Shown one piece after another: positions 26,936 through 35,760 of a DNA stretch of 64,000 nucleotides. The notes below the pieces were generated by a model. The model worked only from the letters and a program-made list of their open reading frames with translations, had not been told where the DNA came from and made no database searches. How positions within the stretch are numbered: the first letter of the stretch is position 1; each line of letters begins with the position of its first letter. The stretch covers positions 1 to 64,000 of the forward strand of contig NZ_JAAZWB010000081.1 in assembly GCF_012524115.1 (NCBI RefSeq), in the 5' to 3' direction. Source of the DNA: Bacillus sp. RO1. Lineage in GTDB: Bacteria > Bacillota > Bacilli > Bacillales > Bacillaceae_I. The translations under genes were made by a program, and so were the position numbers.

Positions 26936-27112
26936 ATGAAAGAAAGTTTATTAGCACTAGCAACAGGCATGGTCGTAGGATTTCTCTTCGCCCTCTTCCG
27001 CCTGCCAATCCCAGCGCCGCCCGTATTCTCCGGCATCGTAGGAATCGTCGGCATCTACCTTGGCTACCGCCTATTCACCTGGATAGCACCTATTTTTCAA
27101 TCAAGCAACTAA
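26936..27112 (+). CDS. XapX domain small membrane protein
   Basis: A 58-residue membrane protein with two hydrophobic helices (about 3-22 and 30-50), carrying the XapX/DUF1427 pattern: LALATGMVVGFLFALFRLP, IPAPP and GIVGIVGIYLGYR. AAGGGAG lies at a usable distance before the ATG. It is too short for many gene finders. Function unknown. It stands between the argS terminator and a bidirectional terminator. Confidence 0.85.
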   Translation: MKESLLALATGMVVGFLFALFRLPIPAPPVFSGIVGIVGIYLGYRLFTWIAPIFQSSN

Positions 27113-27115
27113 AAA

Positions 27116-27178
27116 AGAGAGGGGTTTGACTCTTCACCGCATTAGAGCGGTGAGGGTCAGACCCCTCTTTACTTCTTT
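27116..27178. terminator. Bidirectional terminator with palindrome arms
   Basis: GAGAGGGGTTTGACTCTTCACCGC-type left arm pairs with GCGGTGAGGGTCAGACCCCTCTTT right arm on an ATTAGA loop. It separates the XapX gene and uvsE, which converge. Confidence 0.8.
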
Positions 27179-27184
27179 ATCTCT

Positions 27185-28138
27185 TCACCACTCCACCGCG
27201 CCGCCACTCAGACGTTTGACTCCACGAATTTTCGCGATTTCTTCGCATAGTTGAAGTGCCGCTTCATCTTTCCGTTTTGCTTCTACCATAAAGTCCACAT
27301 CCTGCCCCAAGTCGACTGCCACTTTCAAAAATTCCATGATAAATTGAAGGTCCACAAAGTCCGCATGGTGTCGCAATTTCTTTTCCGAAATAGGAGAGGA
27401 GATATGTATCTTGGGAATGATGCCAATATCCTTCCACGTTCCATATACACGTGGCAACAGTTCTTCCCATGACACAGAACTTGGATTCGCATACTCATGA
27501 TGGTAATCAAAGGCAAGCGGGATTCCAAGCTCCTCGCATAACACCAATGTTTCCTCCGTTGTGTAAGTCTTATCATCGTTCTCCAACGTCATCCGTGCCC
27601 TGACCTCATCTGGTAACGACAAAATATTCTCCCGGAACCTCTCCACCGCAAGCTTCTTGTTCCCATAAGCACCACCGACATGGATATTGATTGTACCCTC
27701 GTCTTCTAACCCCATCGCTTTCAACATCTCATAGTGGTACACCATATCAATCACCGCATTCTCGGTTATATGCGGTTTATCACTCGTAAACAACGTGAAT
27801 TGGTTGGGATGGAAACTCGAACGCATGCCATACCGCTTTACCAAGTCGCCAATCTCCTTGAATTCATCACCAAACTCACGAACAAAGTCCCATTTTACAT
27901 CAGGGTGGGTGGCAAGCGGAACGATAGAAGACGAGAAGCGGAAGACTTGTATTTCGTGTGCAATGCAAAAATAGATCGTCCGCAAAGTGTTCCGTAAATT
28001 TTCACGTGTTACGGCTAATAATTTCTCCTTCTTTTCAGCATCACCCAGCTGCTTGTACCGAGTATAGGTCAACGCCCGGGCAGGGGATGCCTCCCACAAC
28101 GTCCAAGATTGTGATACAAATCCAAAGCGAATACGCAT
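27185..28138 (-). CDS. uvsE: UV damage endonuclease UvsE
   Basis: Nicks DNA 5' to UV photoproducts to start an alternative excision repair. It is 317 residues in the UVDE/TIM-barrel family (ywjD). Metal-ligand segments are FHPNQFTLF (His, about 108-116), INIHVGGAYGNK, LTLENDD (Glu) and PLAFDYHHEY. AAAAGGAG precedes the ATG at 28138. It follows clsB by 40 bases on the same strand, so the two are likely cotranscribed. It fits a spore former that must repair UV damage. Confidence 0.95.
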   Translation of the reverse strand: MRIRFGFVSQSWTLWEASPARALTYTRYKQLGDAEKKEKLLAVTRENLRNTLRTIYFCIAHEIQVFRFSSSIVPLATHPDVKWDFVREFGDEFKEIGDLVKRYGMRSSFHPNQFTLFTSDKPHITENAVIDMVYHYEMLKAMGLEDEGTINIHVGGAYGNKKLAVERFRENILSLPDEVRARMTLENDDKTYTTEETLVLCEELGIPLAFDYHHEYANPSSVSWEELLPRVYGTWKDIGIIPKIHISSPISEKKLRHHADFVDLQFIMEFLKVAVDLGQDVDFMVEAKRKDEAALQLCEEIAKIRGVKRLSGGAVEW

Positions 28139-28177
28139 CTTACCAGACTCCTTTTCAACAGCTTACCTTGCCTTATC

Positions 28178-29383
28178 TTACAACAATGGCGCAATAATCT
28201 TGGACAGCTTTTCTTTTCCTTTATCCATCCAAGTTCTGTTTCGGATAAATTCAAGCGTCAATTTCTCCGAATTGTGAATGTCCTTATGAATCTCCTGAAC
28301 GGTCTTGTGCACAAACTCTTTATCAAAAATTAAACAATTAATTTCATTGTTCAAAAAGAGGCTGCGCTTATCAAAATTGGCAGTCCCAATATCACAAGTA
28401 TGGTCATCAATCACGACCACTTTGGCATGATAAAATCCAAGATAGAAGCGATAAACATCGGCACCTGCTTCTATCAGCGTTGCGAAATAGGGGAACGCTG
28501 CATCCATCACCAGCGCATGGTCCGCTTTGGCCGGAACAAGAATCGTCACCTTCACGCCGCGTCCGAGAGCGTCTAGTAACTCATCCAACAAGGATTCACT
28601 CGGAATAAAATAGGGAGTACAAATGATGATCGATGTCTCCGCTTTTTGAATTAGCTTATAGAACGTTTCCGTCAAATGGCCGCCATTCGTTGGTACCAGT
28701 TTGTGCGTAATGGGTCCTTTCGGAAGCTCCGGATAATACCTTTCGCCCCATTCGCTAGATGGAAAATCGCCGGCTTGCTCCCAGTTTTGGATAAACTGTG
28801 ACTGAAGATCCTGAACGCCTTCCCCCTCAAGTTTAAGATGGTAGTCACGCCAAACGCCAAACTCCGGATCCTGTCCCAAATATTCTTTTCCAATATTGAA
28901 TCCACCAACATATCCGATTTTTCCATCAATCACCGTTATCTTCCGGTGATTTCGCTGATTGATACTGAAAAAAAAGAATGGAAATGCGGGCTTATGGTAA
29001 ACCTCCACTTTGATACCGTGCTGTTCAAGGTCTTTAATGGTTTCTTTTTTTATGTCAAACGATCCAAAATAATCAAGAAGGAGACGAACCTCCAAACCCT
29101 GATCTGCCTTATCTTTTAAAATAGACAAAAATTCTTTACTCGCATGATCGTTTCGTACCATGTAAAAGAGGGAATGAATGTGATTGGTGGCATGACGCAT
29201 ATCGTGAAATAAATCCTTATACAGCAAGTTGCCATCGGCATAAAGCATAATCTCACTCTGCCTTTTCGGAAACTTCAGCCTTTTGATTTCTTTTAAATGC
29301 TTTTTTCTCCCCAGGTGTAAATCAAGTGCCAACCAAGCAAACACAAGTACAATCGCCCCGATAATGATAAATGCAATTTCCAT
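28178..29383 (-). CDS. clsB: Cardiolipin synthase (phospholipase D family)
   Basis: Joins phosphatidylglycerol molecules to form cardiolipin at the membrane. It is 401 residues. One N-terminal membrane segment (about 2-21) precedes two HKD motifs: NHRKITVIDGKIGYVGGFNIG and YHAKVVVIDDHTCDIGTANFD. Most Cls have two N-terminal helices, and the single one fits the YwjE type. The start at 29383 follows GGGAGGG; the upstream ATG at 29410 is not needed. It is divergent from fadF, as ywjE is from ywjF. Confidence 0.92.
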   Translation of the reverse strand: MEIAFIIIGAIVLVFAWLALDLHLGRKKHLKEIKRLKFPKRQSEIMLYADGNLLYKDLFHDMRHATNHIHSLFYMVRNDHASKEFLSILKDKADQGLEVRLLLDYFGSFDIKKETIKDLEQHGIKVEVYHKPAFPFFFFSINQRNHRKITVIDGKIGYVGGFNIGKEYLGQDPEFGVWRDYHLKLEGEGVQDLQSQFIQNWEQAGDFPSSEWGERYYPELPKGPITHKLVPTNGGHLTETFYKLIQKAETSIIICTPYFIPSESLLDELLDALGRGVKVTILVPAKADHALVMDAAFPYFATLIEAGADVYRFYLGFYHAKVVVIDDHTCDIGTANFDKRSLFLNNEINCLIFDKEFVHKTVQEIHKDIHNSEKLTLEFIRNRTWMDKGKEKLSKIIAPLL

Positions 29384-29648
29384 CCTTTTCCCTCCCGAAA
29401 ACACGTCCATATAGTTTTTACGTATTCCTGCGTTCTTATCCTATAACTAATTACCCATACCCTAATTCGTCGAAAAATAAAGCCGATATTTAAGTTAAAT
29501 GTGTTGACTGAATGCTCATTCAGTTATAAGATATAGGTAAATTACTAAAGTTCTGAAAATTATATTCTTTCCAAACATTGAGGCTCTTTCGTAGAAAAAA
29601 ACACGTAAAAGGCCGACAGTAAAAGGGGACACGAAAGGAGTGGGAGAT
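29384..29648. other. Divergent clsB/fadF region
   Basis: 265 bases containing the fadF promoter and operator listed separately. The clsB promoter should also lie here but is not assigned. Confidence 0.4.
29504..29532 (+). promoter_or_regulatory. fadF promoter with a FadR-like operator
   Basis: TTGACT (29504-29509), 17-base spacer, TAAGAT (29527-29532). The spacer is filled by the palindrome ACTGAATG-CT-CATTCAGT (29507-29524), which fits the FadR operator of B. subtilis (TGAATGAATANTCATTCA). Repression by a TetR-family FadR that is relieved by long-chain acyl-CoA is inferred. Confidence 0.8.
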
Positions 29649-31763
29649 GTGAGTAACGGTTTGTTAATTGCCAATTGGATTTTAACGATAATTGTAACCG
29701 CTTACGCAGTATCGCTATTTGTTTACTTGATCAGAACAAGGATTCAATTCATCAAACTTGGGAAAAAAGTTGAATTCGACAACAAAGTGAAAGAACGATT
29801 AGACAAAGTTTGGGTCAATGTTTTTGGCCAGAAAAAATTATTGAAGGATAAGAAAAGTGGGATTATCCACGTCATGTTCTTCTATGGATTTCTGATGGTC
29901 CAGCTTGGGGCGCTGGACTTGATCATCAAAGGACTTGTTCCAAACGCGCATTTGCCGCTTGGACCATTATATCCAGCCTTTACGTTTTTCCAAGAGCTAG
30001 TAACGCTAATGATTTTAGTTGCGGTTGTATGGGCCTTCCACCGCCGCTATGTGGAAAAGTTAGTTCGTCTAAAAAGAGGCTTTAAATCCGGCCTAGTATT
30101 ATTATTCATCGGCGGGTTAATGCTTTCTGTTTTATTTTCAAACGGAATGGGACTTATCTGGCATGATCACGGCTTAACATGGAGTGAGCCGGTGGCATCC
30201 TTTTTCGCACTCATGTTCAGCTGGATCAATGAAACGGCTGCCATTGCATTATTCTATGTCGGCTGGTGGATTCACCTATTATTCTTATTAACCTTCTTGG
30301 TGTACGTACCGCAATCCAAGCACGCGCATTTGATTGCAGGACCTGCGAATGTATTTTTCCATCGCACAACGAACCCAGGAAAGCTTGAGAAAATTAATTT
30401 TGAAGACGAAACACAAGAAACATTCGGTGTCGGAAAAGTGGAAGACTTCACCCAATACCAATTAATCGATATGTATGCCTGTGTGGAATGTGGACGCTGT
30501 ACCAACATGTGTCCGGCAACAGGCACAGGAAAAATGCTTTCACCGATGGATTTGATCGTTAAAATCCGTGATCACTTAACAGACAAGGGAGCGGCCATCA
30601 CGTCTAAATCCCCTTGGGTACCAACATATGCGTTCAATAACACGCATGGTAATCAGCTTGCCATGGCTGCTGCCGGAAAAGGTGCACAAGAAAGTGCGGC
30701 AACAATCGAATACAGCCCAAGCCTGATCGGCGATGTAATCACCGAAGAAGAGATCTGGGCATGTACGACCTGTCGTAACTGTGAGGACCAATGTCCGGTA
30801 ATGAACGAGCATGTGGATAAAATCATCGACCTTCGCCGTTACCTGGTTCTTACAGAAGGGAAAATGGATGCAGATGCACAGCGCGCGATGACAAACATCG
30901 AACGCCAAGGAAATCCTTGGGGTCTAAACCGCAAGGAACGTGAAAACTGGCGCGATGCAGCACCAGAAGTAAGCATTCCTACGGTAAAAGAAATGAAAAA
31001 AGCAGGGGAAGAGTTTGAGTTTCTGTTCTGGGTAGGGTCCATGGGATCCTTCGATAATCGCTCCCAGAAAATCGCCATCTCTTTTGCAAAATTAATGAAC
31101 GAAGCCGGCGTTAAATTCGCGATTCTCGGCAACAAGGAGAAAAACTCCGGAGATACGCCGCGCCGCCTAGGAAACGAATTCCTATTCCAGGAGCTTGCGA
31201 CAAGCAATATCGCGGAATTTGAGAAAAACGAAGTCAAGAAAATCGTCACCATCGACCCGCATGCTTACAACATTTTCAAAAATGAGTATCCTGATTTCGG
31301 CTTAGAAGCTGAAGTTTACCACCATACAGAAGTGTTGGCAGAGCTTGTGAAAGAAGGAAAACTCAAACCAGTACACGAGGTAAAAGAAACAATCACGTAT
31401 CACGATTCCTGCTACCTCGGAAGATACAACGAAGTATACGAGCCGCCTCGTGACATCCTGAAAGCCATCCCAGGCGTCAAAGTGGTCGAAATGAACCGCA
31501 GTCGCGAAACGGGAATGTGCTGTGGAGCAGGTGGAGGCCTCATGTGGATGGAAGAAGACACAGGCACACGCGTCAACGTCGCCCGTACTGAACAAGCACT
31601 CGAAGTCGCACCAAGCGTCATCAGCTCCGGCTGTCCTTACTGCTTAACGATGCTATCTGACGGCACGAAAGCAAAAGAAGTAGAAGAAAACGTCGGCACA
31701 TACGACGTAGCAGAACTACTAGAACGCTCCGTCATCGGCGAAAAACAAGAATTAGTATCCTAA
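29649..31763 (+). CDS. fadF: Iron-sulfur oxidoreductase FadF
   Basis: A membrane-bound Fe-S protein of fatty-acid beta-oxidation (ywjF), thought to pass electrons from acyl-CoA dehydrogenases/ETF to the quinone pool. It is about 704 residues. The N-terminal part has about six membrane helices (nitrate-reductase-gamma-like). Two 4Fe-4S clusters follow (CVECGRCTNMCP and CTTCRNCEDQCP), then two CCG domains with HDSCYLGRY, MCCGAGGGLMW and SSGCPYCLTML. GTG at 29649 is chosen because AAAGGAG lies eight bases away. The FadR-like palindrome in the promoter links it to the downstream operon. Confidence 0.93.
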   Translation: MSNGLLIANWILTIIVTAYAVSLFVYLIRTRIQFIKLGKKVEFDNKVKERLDKVWVNVFGQKKLLKDKKSGIIHVMFFYGFLMVQLGALDLIIKGLVPNAHLPLGPLYPAFTFFQELVTLMILVAVVWAFHRRYVEKLVRLKRGFKSGLVLLFIGGLMLSVLFSNGMGLIWHDHGLTWSEPVASFFALMFSWINETAAIALFYVGWWIHLLFLLTFLVYVPQSKHAHLIAGPANVFFHRTTNPGKLEKINFEDETQETFGVGKVEDFTQYQLIDMYACVECGRCTNMCPATGTGKMLSPMDLIVKIRDHLTDKGAAITSKSPWVPTYAFNNTHGNQLAMAAAGKGAQESAATIEYSPSLIGDVITEEEIWACTTCRNCEDQCPVMNEHVDKIIDLRRYLVLTEGKMDADAQRAMTNIERQGNPWGLNRKERENWRDAAPEVSIPTVKEMKKAGEEFEFLFWVGSMGSFDNRSQKIAISFAKLMNEAGVKFAILGNKEKNSGDTPRRLGNEFLFQELATSNIAEFEKNEVKKIVTIDPHAYNIFKNEYPDFGLEAEVYHHTEVLAELVKEGKLKPVHEVKETITYHDSCYLGRYNEVYEPPRDILKAIPGVKVVEMNRSRETGMCCGAGGGLMWMEEDTGTRVNVARTEQALEVAPSVISSGCPYCLTMLSDGTKAKEVEENVGTYDVAELLERSVIGEKQELVS

Positions 31764-31831
31764 TAGAATAATAGAACCCAGCATACAAGGTGTACGTAGT
31801 TCTCTGCGTGCACCATATGCTTTTCACCAAA

Positions 31832-31849
31832 ACTGAGCGCTCGTTCAGT
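31832..31849 (+). promoter_or_regulatory. FadR-like operator before the thiolase operon
   Basis: ACTGAGCG-CT-CGTTCAGT is the same kind of palindrome as at 29507 (ACTGANYG at both ends). It lies about 225 bases before the thiolase start. Binding by the TetR-family regulator of this operon or by a separate FadR is inference. Confidence 0.7.
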
Positions 31850-31865
31850 TTTTAAAACAGAGTGA

Positions 31866-31881
31866 TTGTAAGCGGTAACAA
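31866..31881 (+). promoter_or_regulatory. cre (CcpA) site before the thiolase operon
   Basis: TTGTAAGCGGTAACAA matches the WTGNAARCGNWWWCAW consensus at every position. It lies just downstream of the FadR-like operator, a place suited to catabolite repression. Confidence 0.8.
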
Positions 31882-31900
31882 CTTATGTCGAATTAATTTA

Positions 31901-32031
31901 CCCAGCTGCTTGGAGTGCAAGGTGTGAGACTCCTGAGGGAGATAGCGGTAGGTTGAGACCCCTGAAGCGAAGCGAGGAGGCTCAAGTACCGCCCCTAGGA
32001 AAGCGAACACCTGGAACGCAAAGCAACTGGG
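31901..32031 (+). repeat. R-element copy 5, in the leader of the beta-oxidation operon
   Basis: Ends CCCAGCTGCTT and AAGCAACTGGG pair (one G-U). The body is GGAGTGCAAGGTG, GAGGGAGATAGCGGTAGG, GAGACCCCTGAAGCG and CGAGGAGGCTCAAG. It ends 42 bases before the thiolase ATG and downstream of the operators, so it is probably transcribed as 5' leader. Confidence 0.9.
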
Positions 32032-32073
32032 AGTCAAAGCGAATTTTTTTAAAATAAAAGGAGGAAATCAACC

Positions 32074-33252
32074 ATGGGAAAAACAGTAATCGTTAGTGGA
32101 GTCCGCACACCAATCGGCCGATTCGCAGGAGGATTAAGCGCACTATCTGCCTCAGACCTAGGAGCAGTTGCCATCAAAGAAGCACTAAACAGAGCAAACC
32201 TATCAGGCGACCAAGTAGGCGAAGTCATCATGGGCACCGTCCTTCAAGGCGGCCAAGGTCAACTTCCATCCCGCCAAGCCTCCCAAAAAGCAGGCCTGCC
32301 ATGGGAAGTACGCACCGAAACCATCAACAAAGTCTGCGCTTCCGGCATGCGTAGCGTCACACTAGGCGACATCCTCATCCGTTCCGGTGAAGAGGAAGTC
32401 ATCGTCGCAGGTGGAATGGAATCCATGAGCAACGCACCATACATGCTTCCAAAAGCAAGATGGGGACTTCGAATGGGCGACAGCACCGTACAAGACATGA
32501 TGGTGCATGACGGGCTTACTTGTACCTTCACAGGCGTTCACATGGGTACCTACGGAAACAGTGTCGCAAAGGAAATGGAAATCAGCCGTGAAGACCAAGA
32601 TGCATGGGCATTCAGAAGTCACCAACGCGCCATTGAAGCAACGGAGAAGGGTTATTTTACAGATGAAATCGTCCCAGTTTCCGTACCGCAGCGAAAAGGA
32701 GATCCGGTTGTTGTTAGCAAGGATGAGTCTCCTCGAAAAGATACATCCATTGAGAAACTTGCGTCATTAAGACCGGCGTTCGACCATGACGGAACGATTA
32801 CGGCAGGAAACGCGCCAGGCGTGAATGACGGAGCCAGTGCGCTTGTGTTAATGAGTGAGGACCGTGCAGCAAAAGAAGGGAAAGAAGTAATGGCAACCAT
32901 CCTTGGGCATGCCTCCATTGCAGTGGAAGCAAAGGATTTCCCGAAAACTCCAGGACTTGTCATCACCGAACTTTTAAAGAAAACAGGAACAAAGCTTGAG
33001 GAGATTGATCTTTTTGAAATAAACGAAGCATTCGCAGCGGTAGCACTCGCATCTGCAAATCTAGCAGGATTGGATTTGGAGAAGGTGAATGTAAACGGCG
33101 GAGCGGTAGCACTTGGACATCCGATTGGAGCAAGTGGGGCACGCATCATTGTGTCATTGATTCATGAGCTGAAGCGCCGCGGCGGCGGCCTTGGAATTGC
33201 TTCTATCTGCTCAGGCGGCGGTCAGGGCGATGCAATTTTGATTCAAGTATAA
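32074..33252 (+). CDS. mmgA: Acetyl-CoA C-acetyltransferase (thiolase)
   Basis: Thiolysis of 3-ketoacyl-CoA, or the reverse condensation of two acetyl-CoA. It is 392 residues. The acylated Cys lies in KVCASGMRSV (about residue 89), the His in GGAVALGHPIGASGAR (about 348) and the second Cys in CSGGGQG near the C terminus. AGGAGG precedes the ATG. It heads a six-gene run (thiolase, 3-hydroxyacyl-CoA dehydrogenase, two acyl-CoA dehydrogenases, TetR, icmF). The symbol follows the B. subtilis mmg operon by resemblance; the direction of reaction is not proven. Confidence 0.9.
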   Translation: MGKTVIVSGVRTPIGRFAGGLSALSASDLGAVAIKEALNRANLSGDQVGEVIMGTVLQGGQGQLPSRQASQKAGLPWEVRTETINKVCASGMRSVTLGDILIRSGEEEVIVAGGMESMSNAPYMLPKARWGLRMGDSTVQDMMVHDGLTCTFTGVHMGTYGNSVAKEMEISREDQDAWAFRSHQRAIEATEKGYFTDEIVPVSVPQRKGDPVVVSKDESPRKDTSIEKLASLRPAFDHDGTITAGNAPGVNDGASALVLMSEDRAAKEGKEVMATILGHASIAVEAKDFPKTPGLVITELLKKTGTKLEEIDLFEINEAFAAVALASANLAGLDLEKVNVNGGAVALGHPIGASGARIIVSLIHELKRRGGGLGIASICSGGGQGDAILIQV

Positions 33253-33279
33253 GCGAAAACTTTTAGGAGGAATCAGAAC

Positions 33280-34134
33280 ATGACAATTCAAAAAGTAATG
33301 GTAATTGGGGCAGGACAGATGGGCTCAGGCATCGCGCAGGTTTGTGCGATGGCCGGGTATGACGTATATATGAATGATTTGAAGCAGGAATTCTTGGAGC
33401 GCGGACTTGCGGGCATTACGAAAAATTTGAGTAGATCCGTGGACAAAGGGCGTATGACAGAGGATGAAAAAACAGCTGTACTGAGTCGCCTGCAAACAAC
33501 AACCACTCTTGAAGATGCCAAACTTGTCGACATCGTCATCGAAGCGGCAGTGGAAAACATGGACATTAAAAAGAAGATTTTCGCAGAGCTAGATCAGCAC
33601 GCTCCGGCTCACACCATTTTAGCGACAAATACATCTTCGCTTCCAATTACGGAAATCGCTGCAGCGACAGGCAGACCGGAAAAGGTAATCGGGATGCACT
33701 TTATGAATCCTGTACCTGTTATGAAACTGGTAGAAATCATTCGCGGTTTGCAGACAGCAGACGAAGTGTACGGCGCAATTGAAGATATGACAAAGAAGCT
33801 ATCCAAGCTACCGGTGGAAGTGAACGATTTCCCAGGATTCGTTTCTAACCGTGTGTTGATGCCGATGATCAATGAAGCCATTTTCACAGTTTACGAGGGC
33901 GTGGCAACACCGGAAGCAATTGATGAAGTCATGAAGCTTGGCATGAACCATCCCATGGGGCCGTTGACGCTTGCGGATTTTATTGGGCTTGATACATGCC
34001 TGTACATTATGGAAACGTTGCATGAAGGCTTTGGCGATGACAAATATCGTCCATGTCCGTTGTTAAGAAAATATGTGAAAGCTGGTTGGCTGGGCCGCAA
34101 GACTGGCCGCGGATTTTATACGTACGAGACGTAA
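33280..34134 (+). CDS. mmgB: 3-hydroxybutyryl-CoA dehydrogenase
   Basis: NAD(P)-dependent oxidation of 3-hydroxyacyl-CoA. It is 284 residues, the single-function length. The Rossmann motif [13 protein letters not shown] lies at about 10-22, and the catalytic His in [16 protein letters not shown] at about 140-155. The C-terminal dimerisation domain ([15 protein letters not shown] onward) is intact. AGGAGG precedes the ATG. It starts 28 bases after the thiolase gene, in the same operon. Confidence 0.93.
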   Translation: MTIQKVMVIGAGQMGSGIAQVCAMAGYDVYMNDLKQEFLERGLAGITKNLSRSVDKGRMTEDEKTAVLSRLQTTTTLEDAKLVDIVIEAAVENMDIKKKIFAELDQHAPAHTILATNTSSLPITEIAAATGRPEKVIGMHFMNPVPVMKLVEIIRGLQTADEVYGAIEDMTKKLSKLPVEVNDFPGFVSNRVLMPMINEAIFTVYEGVATPEAIDEVMKLGMNHPMGPLTLADFIGLDTCLYIMETLHEGFGDDKYRPCPLLRKYVKAGWLGRKTGRGFYTYET

Positions 34135-34194
34135 GAATCGGTTGAGTGAGACAAAGGGGTATTTTTTAAGACAGCAGGAGAGGGGACGAATAGC

Positions 34195-35331
34195 ATGAAT
34201 TTACGTTTTACAGAAGAGCAGGAAATGGTTCGGAAAATGGTGCGCGATTTCGCAGAAACCGAAATTGCACCTTTCGTGGAAAAAATGGAAGAGGGCGAGT
34301 TCCCTCGTGAGATATTGCGGAAAATGGCGGACCTTGGCCTGATGGGAATGACCATTCCGGAAGAGTACGGCGGAGCGGGCATGGACTTTCCTTCCTACAT
34401 CATCGCCATCAATGAGCTTTCCCGTGTGAGCGCAACGGTAGGAGTGATCCTGTCCGTACACACGTCTGTTGGGACGAATCCTATTCTCTATTTTGGCACA
34501 GAAGAGCAGAAGCAGAAGTATGTGACGAAGCTAGCATCTGGTGAGTATCTTGGCGCGTTCTGTTTGACGGAGCCGAGTGCGGGGTCGGATGCAGGGAGTT
34601 TGAAAACCCGTGCCGTTAAGCAAGGGGACCACTATGTGTTGAATGGAGCGAAGGTGTTCATTACAAACGGCGGGGAAGCGGACACGTACATTGTGTTTGC
34701 TTCGACTAATCCGGAGCTTGGCTCCAAAGGGGTCTCCGCATTCATCGTGGAAAAGGATACTCCTGGATTTGTAATTGGAAAAGATGAGCACAAGATGGGG
34801 TTGCACGGCTCGAAAACGGTCCAGCTGACGTTTGAAGACGCTAAGGTTCCTGCGGAAAACTTGCTTGGAGTGGAAGGCGAAGGGTTCAAAATTGCGATGG
34901 CGAATCTTGATGTCGGTCGAATTGGCATTGCGGCTCAGTCCCTTGGTATCGCAGAAGCGGCAGTGCAGGCAGCAACAGCCTATGCAAAAGAGCGTGTTCA
35001 GTTTGGCAAGCCAATCGCGGCACAGCAGGGTGTTTCTTTTAAACTGGCAGACATGGCGACTGCTGTGGAAGGTGCGAGGCTGTTGACGTATCGTGCGGCC
35101 AACCTGCGTGCTTTGGGCAAGCCTTGCGGGAAGGAAGCATCGATGGCGAAGCTTTTTGCGTCTCAGACTGCGATGAACGTGGCGATAGAGGCCGTTCAGG
35201 TATTCGGCGGCTACGGCTATACGAAGGATTATCCAGTCGAGCGCTACTTCCGTGACGCAAAGGTTTGTGAGATTTACGAGGGAACGAGCGAGATTCAGAG
35301 ATTGGTGATTGGGAAACATTTGATGAACTAG
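34195..35331 (+). CDS. mmgC: Acyl-CoA dehydrogenase (first of two)
   Basis: FAD-dependent alpha,beta-dehydrogenation of short or branched acyl-CoA. It is 378 residues. Signatures are [13 protein letters not shown] (about 124-136), the FAD-binding [17 protein letters not shown] segment (about 333-349) and the catalytic Glu in [10 protein letters not shown] (about 361-370). GGAGAGGGG precedes the ATG. It shares a 44-nt identical stretch with the next dehydrogenase gene (35017-35060), suggesting gene conversion. Electrons would pass via ETF to FadF. Confidence 0.92.
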   Translation: MNLRFTEEQEMVRKMVRDFAETEIAPFVEKMEEGEFPREILRKMADLGLMGMTIPEEYGGAGMDFPSYIIAINELSRVSATVGVILSVHTSVGTNPILYFGTEEQKQKYVTKLASGEYLGAFCLTEPSAGSDAGSLKTRAVKQGDHYVLNGAKVFITNGGEADTYIVFASTNPELGSKGVSAFIVEKDTPGFVIGKDEHKMGLHGSKTVQLTFEDAKVPAENLLGVEGEGFKIAMANLDVGRIGIAAQSLGIAEAAVQAATAYAKERVQFGKPIAAQQGVSFKLADMATAVEGARLLTYRAANLRALGKPCGKEASMAKLFASQTAMNVAIEAVQVFGGYGYTKDYPVERYFRDAKVCEIYEGTSEIQRLVIGKHLMN

Positions 35332-35399
35332 TGGGGGACAGCGTTGAAAGATCGGGAGGCTTTAGCGAGTGTTAGTGTGTAATTTTTGTTTAATTACGT

Positions 35400-35660
35400 G
35401 CTGTTCGCGGCCAAATGTCCGAAGATTTTCGAAAGTTGACCGAAGTTTTCAGGAAGTTGACCGAAGATTTGGCAAAGTTGACCGAAGTTTCAACGAAAGT
35501 GTCCGAACCAATTTTTCAAATGGCCGAACCCACCGTCAAAGTTGTCCGAACGCAACAAAAGGTTGACCGAACCATAGCTAAAAGAACAATAAAAGTGTCC
35601 GAAAGTCCTTCTGAAATGACCGAACGGTTTTCTAAGGCACTTAAAATAGCAAAAAACGAT
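35400..35660 (+). repeat. Tandem repeat D, 21-bp period (GTTGACCGAAG)
   Basis: The word CCGA begins at 35419, 35440, 35461, 35482, 35503, 35524, 35546, 35567, 35599 and 35620. Seven of nine steps are exactly 21 bp, one is 22 and one is 32. The word is preceded by GT or GA and followed by A(A)G or AC. It splits the operon between the two acyl-CoA dehydrogenases. An open frame (35415-35672) reads it as heptads, but it lacks a ribosome binding site. Confidence 0.9.
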
Positions 35661-35760
35661 ATAAACTCGTGAAATTTAAGACGAAACTGCCGCGCAACGG
35701 CCCCGCGAAAAGTGAGGCCCGGAGCGTGTGAACCATTCAAAAAATCGGGGGATGAAAAAT

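Noticed and set aside
35415-35672. 85-aa coiled-coil peptide gene
   Set aside because: No ribosome binding site, and one 22-bp and one 32-bp step break the heptad frame. Kept as a repeat and discussed as a finding.
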